DNA from: Virgibacillus dokdonensis
GTDB lineage: Bacteria; Bacillota; Bacilli; Bacillales; Amphibacillaceae
Length of the DNA stretch: 64,000 bases
Direction: 5' to 3'
Assembly (NCBI RefSeq): GCF_900166595.1
Contig: NZ_LT745763.1
Location: 3,856,526 to 3,920,525, forward strand
Numbering within the stretch: the first letter of the stretch is position 1; each line of letters starts with the position of its first letter. The notes beneath the pieces were generated by a model. It saw only the letters and a list, made by a program, of their open reading frames with translations, did no database searches and was not told the DNA's origin. This document shows, one piece after another, positions 26,301 to 36,406 of the stretch. The position numbers and the translations under genes are program-made.

Positions 26301-27334
26301 GTTGCCACCCCCTCAATCGCTTCTAGTGGATCAATCTGGATCACTTGATAAAGCGATACGACTGCCCCTAACACAGATACCACGATAATAATAATCGCTG
26401 GTTGTACAATTGTTGCCATGTTCAAAATAAATGGCATATCAGCTGGGAATAATGCGCCGAGTCCAAAGCTAATCGCTGTAGCAATCCCTACGCTAACGAT
26501 AGAAAGAAGAATAACCTGGGTGATTAATCCCGAAATTAAATATTTATTATTCGCACCAAGCGCTTTTAAAACACCGAATTGGTCTCGTTTTTGTAACGTC
26601 ATTACATAGAAAAACACGGCTAGTACAAACGCAGTAATGACATACAAAAAAATAATCATCATGTTGAGGGAAGCTTGTTCTTGTGAATAACTTGGAATAC
26701 CATGAAGAGCATCCATTTTAGGAATAGTGGAATAAGCACCATCTGCTACTGATTCCCCTTTTACCGCCACCGCATTCACTTGTTCCAAATCATCGCTTTT
26801 AACAAACACAACTGGTGTATGGCTATAACGTTGCTCTGTTGTAAACCCAGCTACGACATAGGTCGTTTCCTCACCCAACTGTAATTCATCACCTAATTGA
26901 ATGCCATCCTGCTTTAGACTTTCATCCGCTAGCACTTCATTTTCTTGCTTAGGAGACCTCCCTTCCGTTACTTCCGGAATTAACATACCATCACGTTCTG
27001 TTGCAAATAATGCTAGGCTAATTTGCTTGTCTCCACCACCGACTGTTGCATTCATCATTTGGATAGAGAGCGTATTAGCCTCCTGTTCTTGATCATTTAT
27101 TATTTCCTTTGCTTGATGCATTGGAATAAATGAGCTGCCTAACTCGCCTTCTGCTTCCGCTTCTAAGACAAGGGAGTCGGCTGTTAAACCTTGAATAGAA
27201 GATGCATTATCTGCAGATAAGCCTTCAGCTAAACCAGATACAATAAAAATAAGACTTACCGTTAACGTTGTAATTAAGCCGATTAAAATATATTTTGTTT
27301 TTGCAAATAAGAGTTCTCTAATGGCCAGAAACAT
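26297..27334 (-). CDS. FtsX-type ABC transporter permease
   Basis: The protein has 345 residues from the ATG at 27334 (MFLAIRELL), which follows GGGAGGG; an upstream start at 27358 lacks a binding site. One N-terminal membrane helix, a large extracytoplasmic MacB-like domain (about residues 45-225) and three C-terminal helices are visible. It partners the ATPase that overlaps it. The histidine kinase gene lies 63 bases upstream, suggesting co-regulation. Confidence 0.9.
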   Translation of the reverse strand: MFLAIRELLFAKTKYILIGLITTLTVSLIFIVSGLAEGLSADNASSIQGLTADSLVLEAEAEGELGSSFIPMHQAKEIINDQEQEANTLSIQMMNATVGGGDKQISLALFATERDGMLIPEVTEGRSPKQENEVLADESLKQDGIQLGDELQLGEETTYVVAGFTTEQRYSHTPVVFVKSDDLEQVNAVAVKGESVADGAYSTIPKMDALHGIPSYSQEQASLNMMIIFLYVITAFVLAVFFYVMTLQKRDQFGVLKALGANNKYLISGLITQVILLSIVSVGIATAISFGLGALFPADMPFILNMATIVQPAIIIIVVSVLGAVVSLYQVIQIDPLEAIEGVAT

Positions 27335-27397
27335 GTTGTTCCCTCCCGTTCTGACCATAGTATAGCTCCTATATATGAACAGAGGATGAACGAATCG

Positions 27398-28777
27398 TTA
27401 CACTTGCGGTAGGATGACGACTACCTTCGTCCCTTGACCGAGTTCGCTATCCACCATAATTGTCCCCTCGTGCAACTCCACAATCTTCTTCGCAATCGCT
27501 AATCCAAGACCCGTACCTCCTTCTTTCCTCGTTCGAGCCTTATCCACTTTATAAAAACGGTCAAAGATTTGACGCAGATCTTCCTCAGCAATGCCAATCC
27601 CAGTATCCGACACCACCACTTGCACGTCATTTTTTCGCTTTTGTACATGGATGAAAACATCTCCGCCATCTGGCGTGTAACGAATCGCATTCGTCATCAC
27701 ATTCATCCATACTTGATAAAGAAGCTTTGGCTCACCTTTCATCCATGTATCATGGTTATCAAATTGTATGGTTATATGTTTTTGTCTCCATTGCCATTCC
27801 AATGTGGATATAATATCTTTCCATTGTTCATTAACATGAAACGTTGTAAATTCGAACTTTTCCTCCGTTTGGTCTAGCTGGGATAGTGTTAGTAATTGCC
27901 TGCTTAAAGCAGATAGCCGTTTACTTTCTTTCTCTATAATGGATAAGTAATAACGTCTCGCATCCTCCGTTAATTCTTCTTCTTGCAGCGCTTGAGAAAA
28001 TCCTTGAATCGAGGTAAGTGGAGATTGAATCTCATGAGACACACTGGACACAAAAGCTTGTCTTTTTTCTTCCGTTTGCTGTAGACTCTGACTCATTATG
28101 GAAAAGTCTTTGGCTAAACGACCAATTTCATCTTTTCGATGAACAGATAGCTTAATATGATAATTTCCGGCGGCTATTTTTCTTGTTGCTGCCTTTAGTA
28201 ATTGAATTGGTTTCACTATCCATCGTGTACTAAACAAAATAAATAGAAAACTAAGCAATAAGATTAAAACAATAAGCACAGCAAAGAAAAGCCGCATTTC
28301 TCCAAATTGCTGCGCGGAATTAGGGCGCACAAATAGTGCATATTCCGATCCCTCATTGCTTTCAATAGGAATACCAATTGTATTTGCCAGCGTATGATCA
28401 AAAAAACCTGTTACAAATAAACGCCACGGATAGTTTTTTATACCATGATAGATTTCGCCAGCCAATACGCGATCTACCACTTCCCTAGAGGTTTGCTCTT
28501 CATCGAATGGCTTTCCAAAGGATCGATCACTTCCATATGGATCGGTTAAATAAAATGAATAACCTAAATCCGTTATTTCAGACAAATATTCATCCAGTGG
28601 CTGCTCACTACTTTTATATAAATCAACAATATTATGCGCAATGTCTGTAACTTTGGCATCGTTTTTTGGCTTTAAAACATATTGGTAATATCCATTACTC
28701 ACAATAAAAGCAATAATAGAACTGGCAATCATAATAACGAAAGTGGTTACTATAATACGAAAATATAATGTTCGCAT
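27398..28777 (-). CDS. Membrane sensor histidine kinase
   Basis: The protein has 459 residues. Two membrane helices (near residues 8-30 and 163-186) flank an extracellular sensor region. A HAMP domain follows, then the HisKA box SVSHEIQSPLTSIQGF with the phosphorylated histidine near residue 247, and an ATPase domain with NAIRYTPDGG, DTGIGIAEED and GGTGLGLAIAKK. Its ATG overlaps the end of the response regulator gene, so the two form a pair. It resembles YclK-type kinases of bacilli. The signal is unknown. Confidence 0.93.
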   Translation of the reverse strand: MRTLYFRIIVTTFVIMIASSIIAFIVSNGYYQYVLKPKNDAKVTDIAHNIVDLYKSSEQPLDEYLSEITDLGYSFYLTDPYGSDRSFGKPFDEEQTSREVVDRVLAGEIYHGIKNYPWRLFVTGFFDHTLANTIGIPIESNEGSEYALFVRPNSAQQFGEMRLFFAVLIVLILLLSFLFILFSTRWIVKPIQLLKAATRKIAAGNYHIKLSVHRKDEIGRLAKDFSIMSQSLQQTEEKRQAFVSSVSHEIQSPLTSIQGFSQALQEEELTEDARRYYLSIIEKESKRLSALSRQLLTLSQLDQTEEKFEFTTFHVNEQWKDIISTLEWQWRQKHITIQFDNHDTWMKGEPKLLYQVWMNVMTNAIRYTPDGGDVFIHVQKRKNDVQVVVSDTGIGIAEEDLRQIFDRFYKVDKARTRKEGGTGLGLAIAKKIVELHEGTIMVDSELGQGTKVVVILPQV

Positions 28778-29487
28778 TAAGACTGTCCTCCCGCCTTTAG
28801 CGTTTCTAGCTTATATCCAACCCCTCGCACCGTTTGGATCGTAAAATCGCTTTGACAATGGGAAAACCGTTTCCTTAACCGTTTAATATGTACATCTACT
28901 GTACGATCATTTCCTTCATATCCTAACCCCCACACATGCTCAATTAATTGCTCTCTCGTAAATATTTGATTAGGATAACTAGCTAATTGTGCTAACAGCT
29001 CAAACTCTTTTAAAGGCAGAATAATTGTTTTCCCACCTACTTGTACTTCATAATTTTTACGATTAATACACATCGTGCCAATTTGAATCTTATCATCATG
29101 GATCATTTGAAATCTCCTGAGCAATGCCTTTAAGCGAAAAAGCACTTCTTTCGGCTCGAACGGTTTCACAATATAATCATCTGTTCCAGCACGATAAGCT
29201 TTTTCCTTATCTGCAAGCTCTCCCTTTGCCGTCAACATAAGTACTGGAATATTATAAAATGTACGCATATGTTTACATAGATCAAATCCGTCCAGCTTAG
29301 GCATCATAATGTCGACAATAGCTGCTTGTACATCTGTTTGTTCCATGATGGATAATGCTTCTTCCCCATCCTCCGCTTCCACCATTTGATAACCTTCCTT
29401 TTGTAAATACAATCGTAATAGTTCTCGAATATGCGCATCATCATCTACAACTAATACCGTAATCAAGTTTTTCACCCCTACTAACAT
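28777..29487 (-). CDS. OmpR-family response regulator
   Basis: The protein has up to 236 residues. A receiver domain (LVVDDDAHIRELLRLYL, phosphorylated aspartate in AIVDIMMP, switch lysine in DDYIVKPFEP) is joined to a winged-helix DNA-binding domain (RTVDVHIKRLRKRF). The start is uncertain: ATG at 29487, or a TTG near 29466 that has AGGGGTG before it and would begin directly at ITVLVVDDD. It probably controls the ABC transporter genes that follow the kinase. Confidence 0.93.
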   Translation of the reverse strand: MLVGVKNLITVLVVDDDAHIRELLRLYLQKEGYQMVEAEDGEEALSIMEQTDVQAAIVDIMMPKLDGFDLCKHMRTFYNIPVLMLTAKGELADKEKAYRAGTDDYIVKPFEPKEVLFRLKALLRRFQMIHDDKIQIGTMCINRKNYEVQVGGKTIILPLKEFELLAQLASYPNQIFTREQLIEHVWGLGYEGNDRTVDVHIKRLRKRFSHCQSDFTIQTVRGVGYKLETLKAGGQS

Positions 29488-29634
29488 ATATTTTGCATCT
29501 ACTTCTCCATCTATAAGTAAATTGAACCATTTAATTATAGTATAAATAAGCGATGACCTCAGCCAATGATGAAGAACTTAGCTTTTCGCTAAATTTCACG
29601 GTAATAAACATTTTCTTTTTCTATAATCCAGAAA

Positions 29635-29673
29635 AAAAAGCCGAACAATTGCATGATCATTGTTCGGCTTTTT
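29635..29673. terminator. Bidirectional intrinsic terminator
   Basis: AAAAAGCCGAACAA and TTGTTCGGCTTTTT form a 14-bp stem with T-runs on both strands. On the minus strand it ends the cdaA-cdaR-glmM transcript ahead of the two-component genes. Confidence 0.88.
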
Positions 29674-29822
29674 GTATAAAAAATGCTAACCATCGCTATA
29701 GCACATCTCTTCGATTCCGTGCCTGTTCCTCAACAAACGCTACTCACAAAGTGTTCTACCAAATAGGCTTCGTTTTGCATTCGTTCTCTGCGTTATGTCC
29801 TAGCTTTTCTTATACCTTTTTA

Positions 29823-31169
29823 TTATTCATCTCTTCCAAGTAGCTTTTCAATCACATCGACAATTCGCTTCACATATAAATCACATTCTTCCTTAGTTGG
29901 GGATTCAACCATGACACGAACAAGTGGTTCTGTACCTGAAGGACGAACGAGCACGCGACCTTGTGTACCTAGCTCCTGCTCCACCGCATCAATTGCTTGC
30001 TTTATGTCTGGATGATGCATTGCTTTATCCTTATCTGTTACACGAACATTTTTTAGTACTTGTGGATAAATTTTCATTTCATCGGCAAGTTCTGACAAAG
30101 GCTTGCCTGTCTCTTTCATAACATTGACCAATTGTAGTGCGGATAACATTCCATCTCCGGTTGTATTATAGTCTAGGAAAATAATATGCCCTGACTGTTC
30201 TCCACCAAGGTTGTAACCGCCTTGGCGCATTTCAGCCATCACGTAACGGTCACCAACTTTTGTTTTGTCGCTACGCATTCCATTTGCCTCTAATGCTTTA
30301 TAAAAACCAATATTGCTCATTACTGTAGACACAACGGTACTATGACGAAGCACGCCCTTTTCATTCATGTACTTCCCACAAATAAACATGATTTGATCGC
30401 CGTCAACAAGTTTCCCTCGTTCATCTACAGCAATTAAACGATCACCGTCACCGTCAAAAGCTAAACCAACATCTGCGCCTTTTTCAAGGACAAATCCCTG
30501 CAACTTTTCTGGATGAGTCGATCCTACTCCATCATTAATATTTAGTCCATCTGGGGAAGAACCGATAGAATAGATATCTGCTTCTAGATCAGCGAATAAG
30601 TGCGTAGCAAGGGCTGAAGTAGCACCATGTGCACAGTCAAAAGCAATTTTTAATCCATCAAATTCATTATCAACCGTATCTTTCAAATAAGAAAGATACT
30701 TTTGTCCACCTTCAAAATAATCATTAACCGTCCCTACTTCTGCACCAATTGGTCTAGGGAGTTCATCCTCACCATCCAAAATGGCTTCAATTTCTAATTC
30801 CTGATCATCCGTCAATTTAAATCCATCTGGTCCAAAGAATTTAATCCCATTATCTTCTACAGGATTATGAGATGCCGAAATCATAACACCTGCTTGTGAA
30901 CTAGTTGCTTTTGTCAAATAAGCAACTCCTGGAGTGGAAATAACACCTAAACGCATTACTTCTGCTCCAATAGATAGCAATCCAGCTACAAGTGCTCCTT
31001 CAAGCATATGACCAGATACACGGGTATCGCGTCCTATTACGATTTTGGCACGTGGTGTTTCTTTCGTTAACACGTAACCTCCAGCTCGTCCAAGCTTAAA
31101 AGCTAACTCTGGTGTAAGATCTTTATTTGCCACTCCTCGTACACCATCTGTTCCAAAATATTTTCCCAT
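29823..31169 (-). CDS. glmM: Phosphoglucosamine mutase
   Basis: This 448-residue enzyme converts glucosamine-6-phosphate, the product of GlmS, to glucosamine-1-phosphate. The N-terminus [11 protein letters not shown], active-site serine loop [15 protein letters not shown], metal loop DGDGDR and C-terminal phosphate-binding [12 protein letters not shown] are all present. It follows cdaA and cdaR as in B. subtilis, where the three proteins work together in c-di-AMP and cell-wall control. Here glmS is not the next gene. Confidence 0.97.
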   Translation of the reverse strand: MGKYFGTDGVRGVANKDLTPELAFKLGRAGGYVLTKETPRAKIVIGRDTRVSGHMLEGALVAGLLSIGAEVMRLGVISTPGVAYLTKATSSQAGVMISASHNPVEDNGIKFFGPDGFKLTDDQELEIEAILDGEDELPRPIGAEVGTVNDYFEGGQKYLSYLKDTVDNEFDGLKIAFDCAHGATSALATHLFADLEADIYSIGSSPDGLNINDGVGSTHPEKLQGFVLEKGADVGLAFDGDGDRLIAVDERGKLVDGDQIMFICGKYMNEKGVLRHSTVVSTVMSNIGFYKALEANGMRSDKTKVGDRYVMAEMRQGGYNLGGEQSGHIIFLDYNTTGDGMLSALQLVNVMKETGKPLSELADEMKIYPQVLKNVRVTDKDKAMHHPDIKQAIDAVEQELGTQGRVLVRPSGTEPLVRVMVESPTKEECDLYVKRIVDVIEKLLGRDE

Positions 31170-31220
31170 GTAATTTCTCTCCTTTTTATCAATTCCACCA
31201 ATTCTTAAATAAAAAGCTAA

Positions 31221-32462
31221 TCACGAAGTTTCATTAATTTCTATGGATGCTTGCTCAAATTCTGGTTCAACCGACAAGCCATCTGGTGATTCCACATTAA
31301 TAGAAACGTCATGTGTACCTGGTTCTAAATCTTTAACATCAATAAACACTCGAAAGTCTTCCCGATTTAACTCTGCTATATCTGATTGTTTTCCTGTAAC
31401 TGTTAATTTCATCTCTGGATCAGCTGGATTTTTAAATGCCACTTCCAGATCATCTTGTAATCCTTCTATTTCAATTGGTACTTCCTCTAACACCTTTGTC
31501 TGTTCCAATTCAACAGTAACTTCAACCTTCTTTCCATTAGAAACAGTTGCACCATCAGGTAATGCTAAGTTTGTTTCTATTGTACCCGATTTCTTAATGT
31601 CCGCTAAATCAATTTCCTCCGTAGAAACTTTTTCTAAATCTTTTAGTATACTGCTTCTCGCAAACACTTCCACTTCCTCTACATTAGCAGAAATCGTGGA
31701 TAATGCATACCCCTCAGGAGGCTCGCCAGTTGTCTGGACGCTAACCGGTACTTTTTTACTTGGATTAGTAATGTTTGCTGAAATAACTACATTTTCTGGC
31801 TCTACATTCACACTCAATTCATTGCCTTGGCTATCGTAGACATTTACAGGAACTTCTCGATTATCAATCGATTCGTCTAAGCCACTTACATCGACATAAG
31901 CTTTGACAATACCAATTTTTTCAATTACACTTTTGGCACTCGTAATTGTTACCTTCTGCGGACTTACTTCATAATCACCAAGCTCATACCCATCTGCCAT
32001 GTCATCTGTATTTATAAAGTCAACTTTTACTGGAAATTCTTGGGTGGATTTCTCTTCAATCATTACATCTACTCGTTTCGGCTCAATAAATACATCTAGT
32101 TTATCAGAAATATCATGTTGAAGCTCTACGGTATGTTCACCAGCCTCCAACTCTTGTAAATCTACCCATACATCAAAATTCCGATTACGTAGGGTTGGTT
32201 GTAAAACAGCTGCTGACCCTTCTAACGTGACAGAAACATACTCTGGAACACCACTAACTACATACTTTTCACTATCAATATCTATATTCACGGGAACTTC
32301 ATCCAGTGTTTCTAAATTTTGCGTCTCATCTCCAGAAGGAAATGTGGAATCGCCATTATTTGGTACACTATTTTGATCAACCGTTACAAAGATATAAAAG
32401 AAAACGGCAAAAGCTAATGAAACGACACGGACAAACCACTTACTTCGAAACCAACTATCCAT
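31221..32462 (-). CDS. cdaR: CdaA regulator CdaR (YbbR-domain protein)
   Basis: The protein has 413 residues. One N-terminal membrane helix (residues 10-26) anchors four repeated YbbR domains outside the cell. It regulates the diadenylate cyclase CdaA, whose gene overlaps it by eight bases. The order cdaA-cdaR-glmM is conserved across Firmicutes. Confidence 0.95.
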   Translation of the reverse strand: MDSWFRSKWFVRVVSLAFAVFFYIFVTVDQNSVPNNGDSTFPSGDETQNLETLDEVPVNIDIDSEKYVVSGVPEYVSVTLEGSAAVLQPTLRNRNFDVWVDLQELEAGEHTVELQHDISDKLDVFIEPKRVDVMIEEKSTQEFPVKVDFINTDDMADGYELGDYEVSPQKVTITSAKSVIEKIGIVKAYVDVSGLDESIDNREVPVNVYDSQGNELSVNVEPENVVISANITNPSKKVPVSVQTTGEPPEGYALSTISANVEEVEVFARSSILKDLEKVSTEEIDLADIKKSGTIETNLALPDGATVSNGKKVEVTVELEQTKVLEEVPIEIEGLQDDLEVAFKNPADPEMKLTVTGKQSDIAELNREDFRVFIDVKDLEPGTHDVSINVESPDGLSVEPEFEQASIEINETS

Positions 32463-33276
32463 TTTTGTTTGCCCTCCCTTTTTTTGACTTTTTTTCAGGG
32501 GCTTTCAAACTTAATGATAGGTTCTTGTGTAATAAATCTCTTAAGCTTTCCTGACTTAGCTCTCTATGTAGCTCGCCATTTTTCGTGCAAGATATATCAC
32601 CCGTTTCTTCGGATACTACAATGGTTAATGCATCTGTAACCTCACTAATGCCCATTGCAGCACGGTGCCTTGTTCCTAACTCTTTGGAAATAAAAGGACT
32701 TTCGGACAAAGGCAAGTAGCATGCTGCAGCAATGATTTCGTCACCTTTTAAAATAACAGCACCATCATGCAATGGCGTGTTTGGTGTAAATATATTTGTT
32801 AACAGTTGATGTGTTAGTTTTCCATTAATGGGAATACCAGTTTCTGCATAGTCTCCTATTCCTGTTTCACGTTCAATGGTGATCAGCGCACCAATTCGTC
32901 GTTTAGCCATATAATTACAGGATTGGATAATGGCATCAATATTCTTTTCAATAATTTCTTCTTCCGAGCGAGCACTTCGTCCAAATATATTGCCACGCCC
33001 TAATTGTTCCAATGCCCTACGCAACTCTGGTTGGAATAGAATAATAATAACGATAAGCCCCCAGTCAATCGCCTGGCTTGTAATCCACCGCACTGTTTGT
33101 AAATCCAAAACAATGCTTAACAACCACACTGCTAGTACCACTGCAATCCCTTTAAGAAGTTGAATAGCCTTCGTACCTCTTATCAGCATGATTAATTTAT
33201 ATAAAACATACCAGACGAGAGCGATATCCACGCCTATCCTAAGGAGCTGTATTAGGTCAAATCCCCCATCAAGCAT
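32455..33276 (-). CDS. cdaA: Membrane diadenylate cyclase CdaA
   Basis: The protein makes c-di-AMP from two ATP. Three N-terminal membrane helices precede a DAC domain with the catalytic motifs LHDGAVIL and RHRAAMGISE. I place the start at the ATG at 33276 (MLDGGFDLI), giving 273 residues; a GTG at 33285 is too close to the GAGG sequence. It is the first gene of the cdaA-cdaR-glmM block, separated from rsiW by about 440 bases. Confidence 0.96.
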   Translation of the reverse strand: MLDGGFDLIQLLRIGVDIALVWYVLYKLIMLIRGTKAIQLLKGIAVVLAVWLLSIVLDLQTVRWITSQAIDWGLIVIIILFQPELRRALEQLGRGNIFGRSARSEEEIIEKNIDAIIQSCNYMAKRRIGALITIERETGIGDYAETGIPINGKLTHQLLTNIFTPNTPLHDGAVILKGDEIIAAACYLPLSESPFISKELGTRHRAAMGISEVTDALTIVVSEETGDISCTKNGELHRELSQESLRDLLHKNLSLSLKAPEKKSKKGRANKNG

Positions 33277-33285
33277 GATGTACAC

Positions 33286-33670
33286 ATCCTCTACAGTATT
33301 TTCTTATTGCATGTTATATGCAAGCATATAATATAATGCTTCATTTCATCTAATTTTGTTAGAAAAACTTGGCTTGTCGCCAAGTCTTATAATATAAACC
33401 CTAGACACCTTTATGCTTTCCTATAGTGTAAAACTCGATTCTATTAGCGAAGTTTTAAGATAAAAAAGGTGTAATTTCCTTCTGCTATAGCGTTACATTT
33501 TACACTTTTCTTATAGTGAAAAATAAGACTATATAGCATTCCTATTGTAACATAAAAGATCCAATAAGATGTAAGATTTTATCAGGACACTTTTAGAAAA
33601 ACATGTCTATGGATAACCCGAGTCTATATGGCGGAAAAAGCCATCATTTACTATACTTATCGTACAATAA
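33286..33670. other. Intergenic region with a dispersed repeat copy (33349-33430)
   Basis: Bases 33349-33430 contain GTTAGAAAAACTTGGCTTG, then ATAATATAAACC and CCTATAGTGTAAA, matching the repeat at 63652-63752. On the minus strand the first part folds into ACTTGGC-gacaa-GCCAAGT followed by TTTTT, like a terminator. No gene is visible in the rest. Confidence 0.6.
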
Positions 33671-33703
33671 AAAACCTGAATTCGGTTTTCCGTTTTCAGG
33701 TTC
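33671..33703 (-). terminator. Intrinsic terminator of the sigW-rsiW operon
   Basis: On the minus strand AACCTGAA and TTCAGGTT pair across a 16-base loop and run into TTTTTATTG, about ten bases after the rsiW stop. Confidence 0.8.
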
Positions 33704-33712
33704 ATCATCCTT

Positions 33713-34345
33713 TTAAAATGAGAAGATATTTTCGAACAATTCCTTAATGGAATACCACACCCACTCAAACATTTGATCTACATGTTCTATCTCTCCATTG
33801 ATTTCACCAACAGAAGCCATCAAGCCATCACCTTCTATCGGTTCTTCAATGAGTTCACCATTAATTAACGTAACATTTCCATCAATCGTCCCGTTAATAA
33901 TGAGGTCGCCATTTTTTACGACTAAGTCCCCTTCAACCGTCACATCAGCAGGTACAATTACCGTATCCCCTTGAATAACTAAATTATCCTGTTTAGAGAC
34001 ACTTAACTGATTATCTTGATTCCATACTGAAAACATACCGCTAATCATAAAAATAAAAAATATCGCTGCCGCAGTTAAAATTGGATGGGCTTTAAACCAT
34101 CTTCTATATTTAAATCGCTTCCGCTCTGTCGGAAGGTTATTCATCACATTTGCAGTGAAATTAGCAGGGGCTTTTATTTGTTCTGTGCTTTGCAAAAGTG
34201 TAATCGTACGTTTCAATTCGTGAAAATGTTTTTGACACGCCTCGCAATTCTCCAAATGCGCACTGAGCGCCTGCTCCTGCTCTTTTGTAATATCTCCATC
34301 TAAATAACAATGCATCAATTCTACTGCTTCTTTATTACAATTCAA
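33713..34345 (-). CDS. rsiW: Anti-sigma-W factor RsiW
   Basis: A zinc-containing anti-sigma domain is visible as [11 protein letters not shown] (HxxxCxxC), followed by one membrane helix ([16 protein letters not shown]) and an extracellular domain. RsiW holds SigW inactive until envelope stress triggers its proteolysis. I choose the TTG at 34345, giving a start like that of B. subtilis RsiW (residues [18 protein letters not shown] after the start) at the right distance from AAAGGAG; a GTG at 34354 is too close. The protein has 210 residues. The gene follows sigW by 15 bases. Confidence 0.95.
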   Translation of the reverse strand: MNCNKEAVELMHCYLDGDITKEQEQALSAHLENCEACQKHFHELKRTITLLQSTEQIKAPANFTANVMNNLPTERKRFKYRRWFKAHPILTAAAIFFIFMISGMFSVWNQDNQLSVSKQDNLVIQGDTVIVPADVTVEGDLVVKNGDLIINGTIDGNVTLINGELIEEPIEGDGLMASVGEINGEIEHVDQMFEWVWYSIKELFENIFSF

Positions 34346-34360
34346 GTGAGTCACACTCCT

Positions 34361-34924
34361 TTACACGTGACGAAGCTTTTTCCTTAAGGTTTCCCTTCCA
34401 CGATGAATACGGGTTTTTACAGTCCCAAGTGGAATATCCAGAATTTCACTAATTTCCTGGAGGGAAAATTCTTCAATATACCGCAACATTATGATACTGC
34501 GATACTTCGGAGGAAGCTGTGAAATTTCGTAATGAATATAGCGTTTAAGCTCAATTCCTTCGACTTCTTCTTCTGGTAGTCTCCCCTTATCGGCTATCTG
34601 GGAATACATATTCAATCCTTCCGTTCCTTTTACCTCTGCATCTAGATAATGATCTGGTTTTCGTTTACGAATACGGTCTATCGTTAAATTCGTTGCAATT
34701 CGATATAACCACGTCGAAAATTTCCTTTGATCATCAAAAGAATGGATATTGACATATGCACGAATAAAAGCCTCTTGCGCTATATCTTCCGCCTCGTGTG
34801 CATTACCAAGCATGCGAAAACAGTGCTGGTAGATCCTATTTTGAAAGAATGAGACCACATCTTCAAAAGCGGATTGATCTCCTTTTTTCACTTGTTTAAT
34901 TCTATCTTTAATCATTTCATCCAT
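34361..34924 (-). CDS. sigW: ECF sigma factor SigW
   Basis: The 187 residues are the same length as in B. subtilis SigW. Region 2 (AHEAEDIAQEAFIRAYVNI, FSTWLYRIATNLTID) and region 4 (PPKYRSIIMLRYIEEFSLQEI, IPLGTVKTRIHRGR) are complete. SigW drives genes that protect against membrane-active and cell-wall antibiotics. It lies upstream of rsiW and has a SigW-type promoter of its own. Confidence 0.97.
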   Translation of the reverse strand: MDEMIKDRIKQVKKGDQSAFEDVVSFFQNRIYQHCFRMLGNAHEAEDIAQEAFIRAYVNIHSFDDQRKFSTWLYRIATNLTIDRIRKRKPDHYLDAEVKGTEGLNMYSQIADKGRLPEEEVEGIELKRYIHYEISQLPPKYRSIIMLRYIEEFSLQEISEILDIPLGTVKTRIHRGRETLRKKLRHV

Positions 34925-34959
34925 ATTGGTACCTCCGCTTTACTATGCGGTAATATTGT

Positions 34960-34986
34960 TACGATTTAACCGATCAATAAGTTTCA
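34960..34986 (-). promoter_or_regulatory. sigW: SigW-type autoregulatory promoter
   Basis: On the minus strand TGAAAC (34986-34981) and CGTA (34963-34960) are separated by 17 bases, a close match to the SigW consensus of TGAAAC and CGTA about 16 bp apart. It lies 36 bases before the sigW start. Confidence 0.88.
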
Positions 34987-35070
34987 AAAAAAAATAATAA
35001 AATGTAAATATTTATGATTGCAAATTTCCGGCTACTATCCTACCATTATACTAGATAGGAGGATAGATTT

Positions 35071-35238
35071 GTGAGTAATTCTAAATTATTGGAAAGAATT
35101 GAAATGAAAAGAGAAAAAATGCTCTCTCTCAGTAACTCGCATGCATTGACCTCTGAAGCAGTAATTAACTCAAGTATTGAATTAGATGCATTAATCTTGG
35201 AATATGTAACAACAACGAACTACAACAGGAAAAATTAA
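35071..35238 (+). CDS. Spo0E-like aspartyl-phosphate phosphatase
   Basis: This 55-residue peptide starts at a GTG with AGGAGG eight bases upstream. It has the two-helix Spo0E pattern, ending in SSIELDALILEY, the family's conserved S-x-x-LD-x-LI-x-x-Y signature. Such peptides remove phosphate from Spo0A and delay sporulation. The gene stands alone between sigW and the arginase gene, on the opposite strand from both, and is followed by a bidirectional terminator. Confidence 0.82.
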   Translation: MSNSKLLERIEMKREKMLSLSNSHALTSEAVINSSIELDALILEYVTTTNYNRKN

Positions 35239-35310
35239 CAAAACACGACTACAAAAAAAAATAACACTTCTTCGTACGATTATGAAATTTAAAAAGAGAG
35301 ACTATAGGGT

Positions 35311-35341
35311 AAAAAAGACATGAAAAAATCATGTCTTTTTA
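35311..35341. terminator. Bidirectional terminator between spo0E-like gene and arginase
   Basis: AAAAAGACATGA and TCATGTCTTTTT form a 12-bp stem with a short A-loop. T-runs follow on both strands, so it serves the converging spo0E-like and rocF genes. Confidence 0.88.
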
Positions 35342-35363
35342 TTTTAACATATTTTTACAAACT

Positions 35364-36266
35364 TCACTTTAATTTTTCACCAAATAATGATCCCATTAAA
35401 CCGACAGCAAGCGCTGCCGTTTTATTTTTCTCATCTAGAATTGGGTTGACTTCCACAAATTCGGCGGATGTAATGATGCCTGCCTCTGCTAACATTTCCA
35501 TAGCTAAATGGCTTTCGCGATAAGTCATGCCACCGATAACTGGTGTACCTACTCCTGGCGCCTCAGACGGATCAAGACCATCTAAGTCTACACTTACATG
35601 CACCCCATCAGTACGAGGACTTAAATAAGCAACCGCTTTCTCAATGACGTTCGACATGCCTATTCGATCTACTTCATGCATAGTATAAACTTGTATTCCC
35701 TTCTCGCGTATTAACTCTCTCTCTCCAGGATCAAGGGAACGAGCTCCAATAATAACAATGTTTTCCGGCTTTACCTTAGGTGAGTACCCTGCAATCGACG
35801 TTAATTGTTCATGACCGAAGCCTAAGCTTACAGCAAGTGGCATTCCATGAATGTTACCTGATGGAGATGTCTCCGTCGTATTCAAATCCCCATGCGCATC
35901 ATACCAAATAACTCCAAGCTGTTCATAATGTTTAGCAATCCCAGCTAAACTTCCAATAGCAATGCTATGGTCACCCCCAAAAACTAACGGAAAATACCCT
36001 TTTTCTATTGTTTGATCAACCATCGTTGCTAATTTTTCATTTGCTTCAACTACTTGAGGTAAATTCTTTAGTTGATAACTTTGTCCGGCTGCTTGTTTGT
36101 CAGGTCGAGTAATACCAATGTCACCATGATCATGTAACGTATACCCCAATGCTTCTAACCTTTGCACCGCTCCAGCATAACGCATTGCACTCGGCCCCAT
36201 ATCTACCCCACGTCTGCTTTGCCCCAAATCCATCGGAACCCCAATAATTGATATCGTTGATTTCAT
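35364..36266 (-). CDS. rocF: Arginase
   Basis: This 300-residue enzyme splits arginine into ornithine and urea. The manganese-binding motifs are all present: GGDHSIAIGSL, WYDAHGDLN and VSVDLDGLDP. The N-terminus IIGVPMDLGQSRRGVDMGPSAMR is typical of Bacillus RocF. GGGAGG precedes the ATG. No other roc genes are in the window, so it is expressed alone. Confidence 0.96.
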   Translation of the reverse strand: MKSTISIIGVPMDLGQSRRGVDMGPSAMRYAGAVQRLEALGYTLHDHGDIGITRPDKQAAGQSYQLKNLPQVVEANEKLATMVDQTIEKGYFPLVFGGDHSIAIGSLAGIAKHYEQLGVIWYDAHGDLNTTETSPSGNIHGMPLAVSLGFGHEQLTSIAGYSPKVKPENIVIIGARSLDPGERELIREKGIQVYTMHEVDRIGMSNVIEKAVAYLSPRTDGVHVSVDLDGLDPSEAPGVGTPVIGGMTYRESHLAMEMLAEAGIITSAEFVEVNPILDEKNKTAALAVGLMGSLFGEKLK

Positions 36267-36350
36267 GAAAAATGCCTCCCTTCTCCTTTATTGTAGACAA
36301 ACGAAAGGTTATGACTCAACTCAACAAAAAATTGCATATATATGCAAAAT

Positions 36351-36398
36351 TCTTATACTATAAACCTTAAACTTTTATACCTTCCTATAGTGTAACAA
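36351..36398. repeat. TTATACTATA intergenic repeat copy
   Basis: CTTATACTATAAACCTTAAA... ending CCTATAGTGTAAC. The ends TTATACTATA and TATAGTGTAA are near-perfect inverted repeats. It matches copies at 16678, 33387 and 63709. Confidence 0.7.
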
Positions 36399-36406
36399 AG
36401 GAGAAA

